From: Gelatoporia subvermispora B
Lineage: Eukaryota; Basidiomycota; Agaricomycetes; Polyporales; Gelatoporiaceae
Reading direction: 5' to 3'
Assembly (NCBI GenBank): GCA_000320605.2
Contig: KB445809.1
Coordinates: 124,001 to 188,000, forward strand
Length of the DNA: 64,000 bases
Shown: positions 10,938-20,921 of the stretch, piece after piece
Position numbering within the stretch: the stretch's first letter is position 1
How the letters are laid out: each line of letters opens with the position of its first letter
Position numbers and translations under genes: made by a program
Notes under the pieces: generated by a model
The model's input: the letters and a program-made list of their open reading frames with translations, nothing else
Databases searched by the model: none
Told to the model about the DNA's origin: nothing

Positions 10938-13670
10938 CTACAGGCGGCCACCTTTGTCTAGCGCCTCGAGCGCAGCGTGTGTCTTGACATGGAGGGCGTT
11001 CTGTCAGAGGATCAGCACGCGATTGCTGCTTCTAACAACTCCCGATATTCGGTGAGACGCACCTCAAGGCTGTATTTGCCCTTCCGCGTAACCCCGGGGC
11101 CTTCAAGAGGTTTGCCTAGTTGGAAGTAGGAATGATCAACAAACAAGGTCCATTGGGCAGCTCGTCCCCTGTACGAACCTGACATAACGAGATCTAAGTG
11201 CTGTCGTGCACCCGCTTTGTCTCCTTTACATGCGAGCAGGCGGCCGTACTCATAATCTACACGCCTGTGAGTACCAGAGCAAGGAAGATCGGACAACGAT
11301 ACCAACGGGAGTAATATATCAAATGGTGGTCCAGCGTGACCTTCGGGCTGTCTGCAAATACAGTTTCAAACGCAGCGAGCGCGCCCTTCTCCGCGTCCGC
11401 CTGAGACATGCCAATGTCCTGATCGGGATCCACAACAGCATCCGGGTCCTACGCATCACATTCAGAACAAATTCAGCACGCAAGCCCCCCGCGAGCCTCT
11501 TGCACATACCGGATACGCGACATAGCGCAAGCAGATGCCACGCAGGAAGTGCACGAGGGACCAGTCGTCCCAGAAGCCCTGGCCGCCCTGGTACTGTGTC
11601 GGATTGGAGCCCTTGAGCTCTGCGAGAGCGGCGTCGACGAGGGGCAGCAGCTTGCGCGCGATGACGTCCTGCGGCGCGTGCTGGATGCCGAGGAAGATGT
11701 ACGAGAGCTCGAGTGCGGGCAGTGCGAGCCGTCCGCCTTGATCCTTCAACTTGCGTGCCTTCCGGGCCACGAATTTCTAGCGCAAGGCGAGCATGAGTGT
11801 GCAGGTGAAGGGATGTAAAGCAGAAACAGCTACCTCAAGCGGGATCGACTTTCCCGCGATGCGTTGCCGGAGCTCGGGCACGCGGTCCATGAGCTCTGCA
11901 GCCTCCTTCTGGTTCTCCTCTCCGCCTAATTGGAGTAGGCAAACGGCTTTGCCATACGTGTATGTCGCTTTGGACCACTGGCACGAGAAGACAGATGGGG
12001 ATCTGGTTTACTCAAAAGTGGAATTTGACATACCGTTGCCTCCGTGGCCAATTTCCTCCAGCATTCTAATGACGCAGGAACATCCCAGAGTGAGAGATTT
12101 GCTACCGCCATCTCCCAATATGAGATCTGGTGTAGGTTGCGGTACTGATCTTGCGCCGTGAGAGCCTTCTGGTACCAGTCTATCGCTCGCGCAGGCTGAC
12201 TCCGAACTAGGTTGAGACGGCCCTGCCCAAACAGAAAGAAGATGCCTGTGGTAATCATGAGATTCTGAGGATGCGTCAAAACATGATGGCCAACCGTTTG
12301 GATAGCGCTTGATATTGTAGTCGATGATCTTCTGCGCCATGTAGATGTCGATGCCGTCGAATGTGAGGCTCGATAGGACGAGATGGAAGATCATGAGCGC
12401 CATATCACAGATGGTTCGTCTGATACCCTCTTCCTCTAGATAGAGAAGCTGTTTAGCGATGGCTGACAGGATCAGCTAGAGGAATACACACTTATTCCAA
12501 TGGCGGGCTCATTCGACTCCTTCGACCACCCACCGGCTTTCATCAGATACGCCAGGCCCGCCTGCCTATCGCCTTTGTATCCAAATAATTCCACAATTGT
12601 GAGCAGCTTGGATGGCATGAGAGACAGGATGAGGTTCGAGAGTCCCACGCCGAGGTACACGCCAGAGCGGAAGTGCACGTCTATCGACTTGTCCTCCGGG
12701 CCACGGCCCTGCTCTTGCGCCTCCGCATCGGCGGCTTCGAGGAACTTGCCCAGCTGGCGGTAAATGTTGATCGTCGTCCGCATGTTGAGGCTGCGCTGTG
12801 TGTGCATCAGCTGCTCGCTCGCCGGACGGAAGACTTACGCCTCTTTGATGAATGCCAGCCAGTCTCCAGAGTAGACGATGCCCACGAGGGCCTGTACCGT
12901 AGTTGGTCTAGGAGTTGCGTACGAGGAGGGCAGAACATCGCACCTTCTCGAAGAGGCTCTCGGCGTAGACCAACTCGGCATGCCGCTCGACGTCCGTCAT
13001 GCTCTTGATGAACCCCACACCGGATGTATTGAGCGAACCGACAACTAGCCCCGCAAGCCGTGTTGGAAGGGAGGCCGCACGTTTCCGGTGTTGGCTTGCT
13101 ACCGCATTTCCGTGTCGTATGTGGTTAAGAGCCGCCACAAGGTCCTTGTAGTACGGATAAGATCGTGGTCCAAAAAGTCAAAATCAGGGCATGCACCTCA
13201 TCCTCGAACGACATCAAACCCTTCACACACTGGATAAGCCCGTACCCCGTCGCGAAATACAGGCGCTCCCTGTAGTGAATGAGCACAGAAGACCATTTGA
13301 GTTCAGAACACACACTTCTTCGGGTCGCTCTTATGACAATACTCCTCCGACTCTACCATGTGCGACGCCAGGAACAGATGCAACGCATAGCTAATCCCTG
13401 GAATGTCCTCCAATGCCCTCTCTGGTTTATACGGACCCCTAGGTAATGGCGGCGCCTCCTCTTGCCAAGCCGTGACGTCTGTGCAGGATTCCATCTTCAC
13501 ACCGACGTAGGCAGTAGAGAGGTCGTCGTCCGAGCCGGGGAGGGTTAGAAGAGCTCTGCAAAGTTGGAGTCGTCTAGCTGGCACTAGCTGGCATAGGAAG
13601 CAGAGCGAATGCGCCGAGGTCGTTCCTGGGGCGCTGCAAATGCGGTTGTAAGATCTCCGGGAGACCAACG
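10938..13670 (-). CDS. IML2/TTC39-type tetratricopeptide repeat protein
   Basis: A many-exon gene whose translation matches the outline of the fungal IML2 / animal TTC39 family. Segments in order: DIPGISYALHLFLASHMVES, ERLYFATGYGLIQCVKGLMS, AALNHIRHGN, FRSGVYLGVGLSNLILSLMP, ELFGYKGDRQAGLAYLMKA, NLMITTGIFFLFGQGRLNLV, ISYWEMAVANLSLWDVPASL, KAVCLLQLGGEENQKEAAEL, FVARKARKL and YEYGRLLACKGDKAGARQHL. It ends HAALEALDKGGRL and TAG at 10938-10940. Yeast Iml2 is linked to lipid-droplet-dependent clearance of inclusion bodies; a similar cytosolic role is inference. TPR helices would mediate protein contacts. The first exon's ATG is unclear: the reading is open from 13670, but an upstream exon is possible. 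Confidence 0.8.
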
Positions 13671-14243
13671 CAAAGATGGGACCCTGAGATGCCGGGCGCT
13701 GGCGCTATCCTCATCCAGTGGGTGGATCCTTGGTTTTTATCACAACCTCCGATCCGTGGCCGGTGAAGAGCAGTCGTCGGGAGGGCAGCAGATGTTAGTT
13801 ACAAGTTTACAACGAGAAGGAAGAGCTCGAGGATGCAAGCAACGCCGAGCGAGCACCGACGTGGAGGCGGAAGGCAAAGTGCGGAAGCTGATCATGACGG
13901 TCGCAGGTACACTTGGCAGGCAGAGGGGGCAAGTCAAGTCCGTACAGGCATCGCAGACGTTGTAGATTCTCCGTGACATGCATCGACGTCGGGGTACATC
14001 AAGTACAGCACTGGTAACAAAGAAAACATGCAGAAATACACCGACTTCGATAACCGATAGCAAGATGCGTGATGCGAAGAAAGCAAAGCACTGACGAAAG
14101 AATTAGAACCGATGTACGCAAGCTCCACAACAACGTATGTACTGGTATAAGGCCGTGGAAAACGATTAGCAACGATGCAACAGCGAACTCGAAGGGGGCG
14201 AAAGGTCTATGTATAAAGAACGTGGGCACAACGTGCATCAATG
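13671..14243. other. Intergenic region, no gene seen
   Basis: About 570 bases between the start of the TPR gene and the stop of the next gene on the same strand. Only short frames without recognisable motifs are present. Confidence 0.5.
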
Positions 14244-17200
14244 TCAGCTAGGGCCTTCCTCGTCGTCGTAATCGTCGTAGCCACTGAACTCTGCACCCAG
14301 ATGAAAACTGGGTATGTCGCCCAGGTGCTTCTCGTCTTCAGGACGAAGGTTAAGACTGCCCGGCGAACTGGGCACCATCGAGAAGTTGGCCGTCGTCGGC
14401 GAGATGTTGCCCACCGTCGAGATAGATCGTGAGTGTGCATGCCCGTGCCGACGATCGGGGCCAGGCTCAGGACCAGGGTCAATCTTCCGATAGACCATAG
14501 TTGGCGAGGATGGTGATCCCGAGCGTAAGGAGGACGTATCCGCGAGGGCGTCATCTTCATGCATAATCATCGACATCGTGCTCGGCGGACCATTAAATAC
14601 TGAGGACGAGTTGCTCATGCGCCGTTGCGGAGACTGCAGCGCTGGGTCGGGGTGCTGTGCGTGCTCTTCGTCCATGGGCATGGTGTGTTCATGAATCGTC
14701 GGGGACCGCTGTGCTGGCGTAGGAGGCACCCCACGGGGTATATCTAACTCAGTGGGTGACGACCAAGGTCTCGTTGTAGAGTTCTCCAGATATGATAAAT
14801 ATGAGTGGGGCTGAGTATAGGCAAGTCGAGGGGACGACCCTAACGCATGGTATCCTGTCAGCCGTTCGTTAGTAGCTCGAGCTTCCAATAGCGTCGAGCG
14901 CGTCGGCGGCGTGAACTGCATCCGGTACAATTTCGCATGTGCCTCCGCAAGTTGGTCTTCTAGACCCTGCAGTCGATCTCTAAGCTGCGCATTCTCGTCC
15001 CTAAGCAGCCGTGTCGTCCGCTGCGAGTCCGCGAGCGCGTGCAGCAGCGCGCCGGTCTCGAGGGAGTGGCGTTCCTGCATCTGCTGCAACTCCACCTGCA
15101 AATGGTGCTGCTGTGCAAACGCAGATGAGACGGACGTTGCCGCGGAGGATCCCGCCGAAAACGTCGTGCGCGGGGAAACGGGGCCACCAATGTCCGACAT
15201 CGCGCCCGCGTGCGACATACTCCCGTGTCGCCGGCTCCACGACGAACTCGAGCCCGCCTCCGAGAACGCCATGCGGGACGGACTGTTCCTCGCGCGGACG
15301 CCCCGGTCCACACTGAGTCTCGAGGGCGTATGTCGTGATGGCAGAGACTCCCCGCTGAGGTCCTGCTGCAGCAGGCCGGCGGCGGCAAGTACTCTCGCTG
15401 TCCGTGGCCCAACGCGGTCGGCTGTGAGCCGGGCGACTGTAGGCCGGTCGACGAAGGACAAGTCTGGCGAGGGGCGGAATTCGGCTACACTCGAGCTGCG
15501 TTCCCGATGGCGTGTCCACCCCGGCCTTACGCGATCCGCGTCGCCCGAGCGGTAATGCTGCAGGCGACCCGGCGCAGTGCCCACTGAGGACGGAGGGCGC
15601 GTCACAGGTGATGCATCCTCGTGCTCATGACTGGGGTGATACGGCGACGTCGCAAGGTGGCGCAGCACGGGGCGTGCGGAGGCGAGCCGTGGCGAGACTC
15701 GGGCGGGATTGTGCAGCCGTGCGACGGGCGGACGGACCTCACTCCCGGCGCTCGACTCAGATCTGCGCGAGGACGTCCAGCTGTTCCTCGAATATGGCGT
15801 GGAGAGGTGGTGGCGGCTCTGGCTCGCGTCGGCGGTCGAGGGCCGCTCAGGGCTGTGTGAGGATGCGCGGGGGATCCTCTCCGGCTCGGGCGCACCATTT
15901 TCCGAGCACTGCAAAGATGGGCGATCTGATGCAGATCGTGCCAGACGGGGTGCAATTGACGAAGGGAGTCTCGAGTGCCCCAGTCTCGGAGCGGACTTTT
16001 TGGGGGCCGCAGGAGGTGAGATGTCGGGACTATGGGATGATGATGATGATGATGATGATGATGGGCCTGGTAGGAGGACTGGCACAGCATGCGAACGGGA
16101 GGGAGATGGGGGAGGGGAGGAAGGCGTGCCGGTCCTCAGCCTTCGTGCGGGTGATCGCAGGAAAGGCGAAGCCAGCAATGTATGAGAGCTCGTGTGATCA
16201 TGGCTGGACTTGAGCATGGTCGTGAAGTCTTCGTCAAAGGTCGCCGAGTCTACGCTGAGATCATGGACTGCGATCCGCTCGGACCGCGGGCTGTCGGTGT
16301 CAGCATGTACATCGTCTACCGCTCCATCCATGACGACCCCGGAGAGCCATCCTGCCCGGTCCTTGCTCTCCGACATAGCTTGATAGACCTCATGAGTCAG
16401 CTCTGACGTCGAGAGGTCAAGTGCTGATGAATCCTGTGACGGCCCGTCGTCACTGTGCTGTCCATGCTCATCATCACCGTCACGGAAGGACAACGCCGGA
16501 GTGGACGGGGTGTCTGGTGTAATACCGAGGACACTGAGCCGACTATCATCGCCGCTATTCTCCGTCGAGGGGATATGCTTCGAGATGCCAGACACGTCCG
16601 CCTCTAGTATGGTAGATAGGTCCGACGGGCCCTTCGCGAAGGCGGGCGCACACTCTACCCCTTGAAACTCGATCAGCATATGCTGGCAGGCACAGCAATA
16701 ACACATACCCTCGTCGCTGACGTGTGGCGATAGGGACACGTCAGGCGACAGTGATTCTAAACGGGGACACTTCGAGTCTGAGCTGATGCCGGCGCCAAGT
16801 TCATATGGACCCATGAGCGGCTCAATATTATAGTGTGGCAGCTCTATTGCGATGACAGGGGGGCTCTGCCTGTTAGATCTATCCAGAGGCGGAGGCCTCG
16901 CATGATTGTTAAGGTGAGGTGTGGACGGCGTCCTATCGCTCGTGAGCGATCGGCGAATAGAGCCAAAACCAGAGAAGGGACCCTTGGGGATGCCGGGTGG
17001 GTTTGCGTGCGGGCTTTGTTTGTTGGGTCCAAAGGAGAGGAGGTTTCGAAATGAGCGGAATGATGAGACGCTGCTGTTCGCAGGTGAAGATGACCCGGTC
17101 TGCTGACTCGCGGGGCTTGGGTGGCTCGGGCTACTGCTCACAGAGAGGTGTCGCGACGGTGGTACAAGGCCCAGGTAAGGCGAGGATATCGAGTGACGAG

Positions 17201-17249
17201 TCGCAAGAACCGGGATATGAGACTGCCGTGCACCACTGGGGGTCTCCAT
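14244..17249 (-). CDS. Large Ser/Pro-rich coiled-coil protein, unknown function
   Basis: A frame of about 1000 codons without a stop. I chose the ATG at 17249 (METPSGARQSHIPVLATRHS) because the upstream part of the frame is atypical and may be 5' untranslated sequence. Most of the protein is low-complexity Ser/Pro/Arg sequence, probably disordered and rich in phosphorylation sites. Near residues 760-830 is a good coiled coil (LQQMQERHSLETGALLHALA, then NAQLRDRLQGLEDQLAEAHA), followed by a conserved-looking block ending LYRMQFTPP. A 48-base segment at 16661-16708 has GTATGT and AAG ends and would splice in frame, so a short intron is possible. It resembles scaffold-like basidiomycete proteins; I cannot name a family. 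Confidence 0.6.
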   Translation of the reverse strand: METPSGARQSHIPVLATRHSISSPYLGLVPPSRHLSVSSSPSHPSPASQQTGSSSPANSSVSSFRSFRNLLSFGPNKQSPHANPPGIPKGPFSGFGSIRRSLTSDRTPSTPHLNNHARPPPLDRSNRQSPPVIAIELPHYNIEPLMGPYELGAGISSDSKCPRLESLSPDVSLSPHVSDEGMCYCCACQHMLIEFQGVECAPAFAKGPSDLSTILEADVSGISKHIPSTENSGDDSRLSVLGITPDTPSTPALSFRDGDDEHGQHSDDGPSQDSSALDLSTSELTHEVYQAMSESKDRAGWLSGVVMDGAVDDVHADTDSPRSERIAVHDLSVDSATFDEDFTTMLKSSHDHTSSHTLLASPFLRSPARRLRTGTPSSPPPSPSRSHAVPVLLPGPSSSSSSSSSHSPDISPPAAPKKSAPRLGHSRLPSSIAPRLARSASDRPSLQCSENGAPEPERIPRASSHSPERPSTADASQSRHHLSTPYSRNSWTSSRRSESSAGSEVRPPVARLHNPARVSPRLASARPVLRHLATSPYHPSHEHEDASPVTRPPSSVGTAPGRLQHYRSGDADRVRPGWTRHRERSSSVAEFRPSPDLSFVDRPTVARLTADRVGPRTARVLAAAGLLQQDLSGESLPSRHTPSRLSVDRGVRARNSPSRMAFSEAGSSSSWSRRHGSMSHAGAMSDIGGPVSPRTTFSAGSSAATSVSSAFAQQHHLQVELQQMQERHSLETGALLHALADSQRTTRLLRDENAQLRDRLQGLEDQLAEAHAKLYRMQFTPPTRSTLLEARATNERLTGYHALGSSPRLAYTQPHSYLSYLENSTTRPWSSPTELDIPRGVPPTPAQRSPTIHEHTMPMDEEHAQHPDPALQSPQRRMSNSSSVFNGPPSTMSMIMHEDDALADTSSLRSGSPSSPTMVYRKIDPGPEPGPDRRHGHAHSRSISTVGNISPTTANFSMVPSSPGSLNLRPEDEKHLGDIPSFHLGAEFSGYDDYDDEEGPS
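16037..16063. repeat. ATG trinucleotide microsatellite coding a Ser run
   Basis: Nine perfect ATG units on the plus strand, read as TCA serine codons in the minus-strand coiled-coil gene. It probably varies in length between strains. Confidence 0.85.
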
Positions 17250-17988
17250 GTCTGTTACCCAGCAACGACCGGGTTCGAGTTCGACTCCCGCAGTCCTGCA
17301 GACATTCAATTCATCAGGAGTTCCCAGTAACGTCTCAAGAGCCCCTTCACGGTGTATTTGAGTCGATGAGTAACAGAACAGAGACACAAGTAGGGTGCAG
17401 GTAGTGCGGACCAAAGTTGCGGTGGGCAAGACTTTTCGAACCGCGTCTTACTGGCTTGAGTCGGCAAAGCTAACCGTGGGAGTTTCGGAGATCAAATGCT
17501 TGGTCGGAATTTCCCCTTGACTCTAACGGACTTCCATTGCTGCGCTCGTATCCGTATGGTTTTCAGATGAACGTGGAGAGACCTGGCTCCTCTCTAACGG
17601 ACTTTTTGACTTTGGAATGGAGTTTGTTATACAGATTGGTGGCCGTCGGCTGGCCGCAATTGCGGCGTTGAACTACTGCACCTGGGGAATCCTAGGATTA
17701 CCCGGGACAACACTCAGGAATGCTCTTACTATCTTGTCAAATTGTCCCAATCAATGTAAAGTTCATCTCTGGAACAAAAAGCGTCGCAAAGCTCACTCCT
17801 ACACTGGTACGAGATCTTTCAGTATTTTCCGAAAAGTTACCTCACAAGGACCCTGGGCCTGAGCTCTAAGTTTGAGAAGTCGCTCATTGATTGACGGAAA
17901 ATCCGCGGATCCACGGTCTATGTGTGCTCTTCGAGGACAGTATATTTCGGACTCGATTCTTGTCGGCACGACAAATACAAAAGAATGA
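17250..17988. other. Intergenic region, no gene seen
   Basis: About 740 bases between the start of the coiled-coil gene and the stop of the next minus-strand gene. A short GGTTCGAGTTCGACTCCC stretch at about 17270-17290 resembles a tRNA B box but does not fold as a T arm. Confidence 0.5.
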
Positions 17989-18720
17989 CTACATCTTCCA
18001 AAAATTCAGACTTGCGGCTCCCCGTTCGAACGGAAATCCTATCCCTCGTGCCGCCGTGTCTTTTTGGCTTTCACTGACTGCCTCCCGCAGGACGTTCACA
18101 TCCCCTCGCACGCGCTCAAGGCCAGTGACCCTCTCGCCCTCCAGCTCCTCCCTGGAGCTCTGGATTGCCTGGCTGATATCCGCGTCGATAGCGGCTAGGA
18201 TGTGGTCCATATCGCTCTCCTCTTCCCACTTAAGCCCTACAGTCGCCCTGACAACTTCTGCTAGAACCCGCAGGCTTGCAAAGCCCATTCCCGATCCATA
18301 CAGTGTGCGCGCTCGGGAAAGGACTTCCTTGAGTTCTCGCTTGGGTTCTGCCATCCCGTCGCCGGGACGAACAGCGAATAAGGCTCCCGCAGATGGCGGC
18401 GCTGTCGCATTCGTCTGCACTAGACGCTGACGGGCCGCTGCGGTGAAAGCCGAGGCGACTGTGGGAGGGCTCGTAGCCAGCATGCCTCGTACGATCGCAC
18501 GCAGACTGTAAGTGTTCGATCAGCAGGTAGTGGTCGAATAGCTCAAACACACTCACTCGTCAAGGTTGGCGTTAGCTATGAAAGTGTCGACCATGAGGTT
18601 ACTATGTGGTGGGAGGGGTCAGCGATAGCTGCGGCGGCGATTAGGACCCAAGGGTACTGACACATGTCCAAGAACAGGACGGGATTCCCGAGCGTCGGCA
18701 TCAATTTCTGGTGCTGGCAT
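17989..18720 (-). CDS. Small conserved fungal protein of unknown function
   Basis: Three exons from ATG 18720. Exon 1 is MPAPEIDADARESRPVLGHV, joined by a GT-AG intron to NLMVDTFIANANLDD. Exon 3 starts at 18505 with LRAIVRGMLATSPPTVASAF and runs to TAG at 17989. The protein is about 205 residues, soluble and mostly helical, without TM segments or signal peptide. Motifs include NANLDDLRAIVRGMLA-SPP and KRELKEVLSRARTLYGSGMG; the C-terminal half is charged and could form a coiled coil. It looks like a conserved basidiomycete family, but I cannot attach a function. The frame is coherent across both introns, so the gene is probably real. Confidence 0.65.
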
Positions 18721-19132
18721 GGACGACTATCGTTCTGTCTTTGGGCTGTCGAATATGAGATGGCCCTAACGGGGAGACCACGAGCTATTTATCGGTGATC
18801 TTCAAATGGAGATCTCTGGTTCCACGCTCCGCGACAATGCGAGCACAGCCATCAAACGACGATCTGTTAAATCTGCGCTGTTGCCATTTGGCAGGTACCG
18901 GGGTCTCTCCCTGAGCATATGATAGTTCAACAATCCACCAAATCAACGGCCAGCGCCCTGTCGGCGATGCGGGGAGACCATCGTTGCAATCATTGCCACT
19001 CTTCATCTGGATCTTGGCGAACTACATCTCGGCTTGTTCTTACATGACCGGACTAGTCCCTGCACCATATAACTGTGGGTGCGTGTGGAGCGCATCTGCA
19101 GCTACTTGTTTTCGACAAACTTGCTGGAAACA
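18721..19132. other. Divergent promoter region
   Basis: About 410 bases between the starts of the small conserved gene (-) and the aldo-keto reductase (+). A CATATAAC at 19066-19073 could act as a weak TATA element about 60 bases before the reductase ATG. Confidence 0.4.
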
Positions 19133-20668
19133 TGTCTACCACAGGTGAAATCCCGAAGACGACCAGTCTCGGTCCATTCGTCGTTCCTCGTATATGGACC
19201 GGTCTATGGCAGCTCTCTGGAAACGCGTGGGGGAGCGCTCCTGCCGCCAAGATTCGGTCGGATATTGTCAAATATGTGGACAGTGGTTTCACTGCATTTG
19301 GTGCGTCATTATTCTTTACATCGAAATGCAATCTCTCAGCATTGATTCCACAGACATGGCAAGTGGCGTGTATCTTGAATGTCTACGCAGCTGATATTAA
19401 CAATGCGCATTTTTCGACCTCACTAGGGTCAGTTTGATGTCCTCGCGTGCTTTTACTCGTCGTGATGTATCTCACGTTTCGCATAGCCGACCACTACGGC
19501 AGCTCGGAAATTCTCTTCGTAAGGCACTCGTTTACTCGGTTGACATCGACGTGCGATATATTGATAAATTCAACTACGATCACAGGGCCAGGCCCGTAAG
19601 GCGTTGACACCAGGGCAGTTCATCCTTGGCGCGACGAAATGGTGTGTCTTCAAGCGCGTCACCCCGACCCCGGAAGTAATTGAGGCCGCCGTGAACGAGC
19701 GCTTGGAACGCATGCAGATGGAGTGTATCGATCTTCTCCAGGTAGATGAACCCAGCGTCTGACGTGTAATCCGCCGCTGATGCTTTCAAGTTCCACTGGC
19801 AGCATTATGAGGATCGAGGGTATCTCGAGGCTCTGCATTCCTTATTGGAGTTACGCAGCCAAGGGAAGATCCGTGCCATTGGCCTGTGCAACTTCGATTC
19901 CGTGCGAACGGATGAAATTTGCACGGATCTTGGAGATGGTGCAATAGTTTCCAACCAAGTGCAGGTGAGTGGTCCCGATGATCGCTATGTCATTCGACTC
20001 AATATATCGCGAAGTTCTCCCTCATCGACACGCGTCCGCTCCATGGACTCAAACACGTTTGCGAGAAGCACGGAATCAAACTCCTCACATATGGCACTGT
20101 GGTGGGTCCGGCCGTTGTCCCCCCTGCACTGCACGCGGTGCTCATATGGTCCGTACAGTGCGGCGGATTTCTGAGTGATGAGTGGCTGCACCGCCCTGAG
20201 CCCGACCTCTATTCAGGGAACCTCACTCCCTCTCAGAGAAAAGTGCGTGATTCACGTGCGCTTGGCTGAATGCTCTAACGCCCCCGAATAGTATCTTGAT
20301 ATGATCCTGAAGGCGTGGGGTGATTGGGAGCTATTTGAGTCCTTGCTGACAGTTCTGCGCCAGATCGGGGATCGGCACGGGGGCGTGAGCATCGCAAATG
20401 TCGCGACGCGCTGGGTGTTGGACCATCCATTTGTCGGCGCGGTTATCATCGGTACGTTCTCGCAGGCGCTTTGTCATGTATTGGGCGGCTTGACAATGAT
20501 GGAACAGGCGCTCGACTTGGGATAACCGACCATACGGAAGACAACTCACGAGTGTTCACATTCTCGCTTACGCCAGATGACTTGGCTATCATTGACGCCG
20601 TTCTCGAAAAGTCAAACGGCAGCCGAATGATATTCACCATCGGCGATTGCGGGGCAGAGTATCGGTGA
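19133..20668 (+). CDS. Aldo-keto reductase family protein
   Basis: Starts MSTTGEIPKTTSLGPFVVPR at 19133 and ends AEYR-TGA at 20668. Across about eight exons it reads as an NADP-dependent aldo-keto reductase (TIM barrel). The catalytic tetrad is recognisable: Asp and Tyr in the DMA...DHYG segment, Lys in FILGATKW, His in the FHW that follows LLQ. Later motifs include GKIRAIGLCNFDS, SNQVQFSLIDTRP, LLTYGTVCGGFLS and the cofactor loop VGAVIIGARLGITDH. It probably reduces a carbonyl with NADPH in the cytosol; the substrate is unknown. Splicing around the catalytic Asp/Tyr is odd: a micro-exon of about 7-9 bases at 19354, where the only GT-AG solution found inserts one residue between Asp and Tyr. 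Confidence 0.85.
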
Positions 20669-20921
20669 CACGTCTAGGCACCGAGGAGCACACGAGGCTA
20701 GACGTCGGCCGCTTCGTAGTTTGAGTTCGCAGGGCAACGTGGAAGTCTCGTGATGTGATGGTAATCGTGTTCATGTCTATTAAGGTCTCCAAGAAACATG
20801 TCGTGAAGTCAACTGGTGTAAATGTACAACAAATGCATGCTAGCAATCACTTTGCCGGAAAATGATACAAGCCCGTGTTTCTACAAATGCAAAATGCGAT
20901 GGAGAAATATTACATGTATGC

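Noticed and set aside
17236..17300. tRNA-like stretch with GGTTCGAGTTCGACTCCC
   Set aside because: Two overlapping B-box-like words, but neither gives a 5-base T stem with a 7-base loop, and no acceptor or anticodon stem can be drawn.
17250..17429. Upstream extension of the coiled-coil protein to an ATG at 17429
   Set aside because: The extra 60 residues look unlike the rest of the protein; METPSGARQSHIPVL at 17249 is a more natural start.
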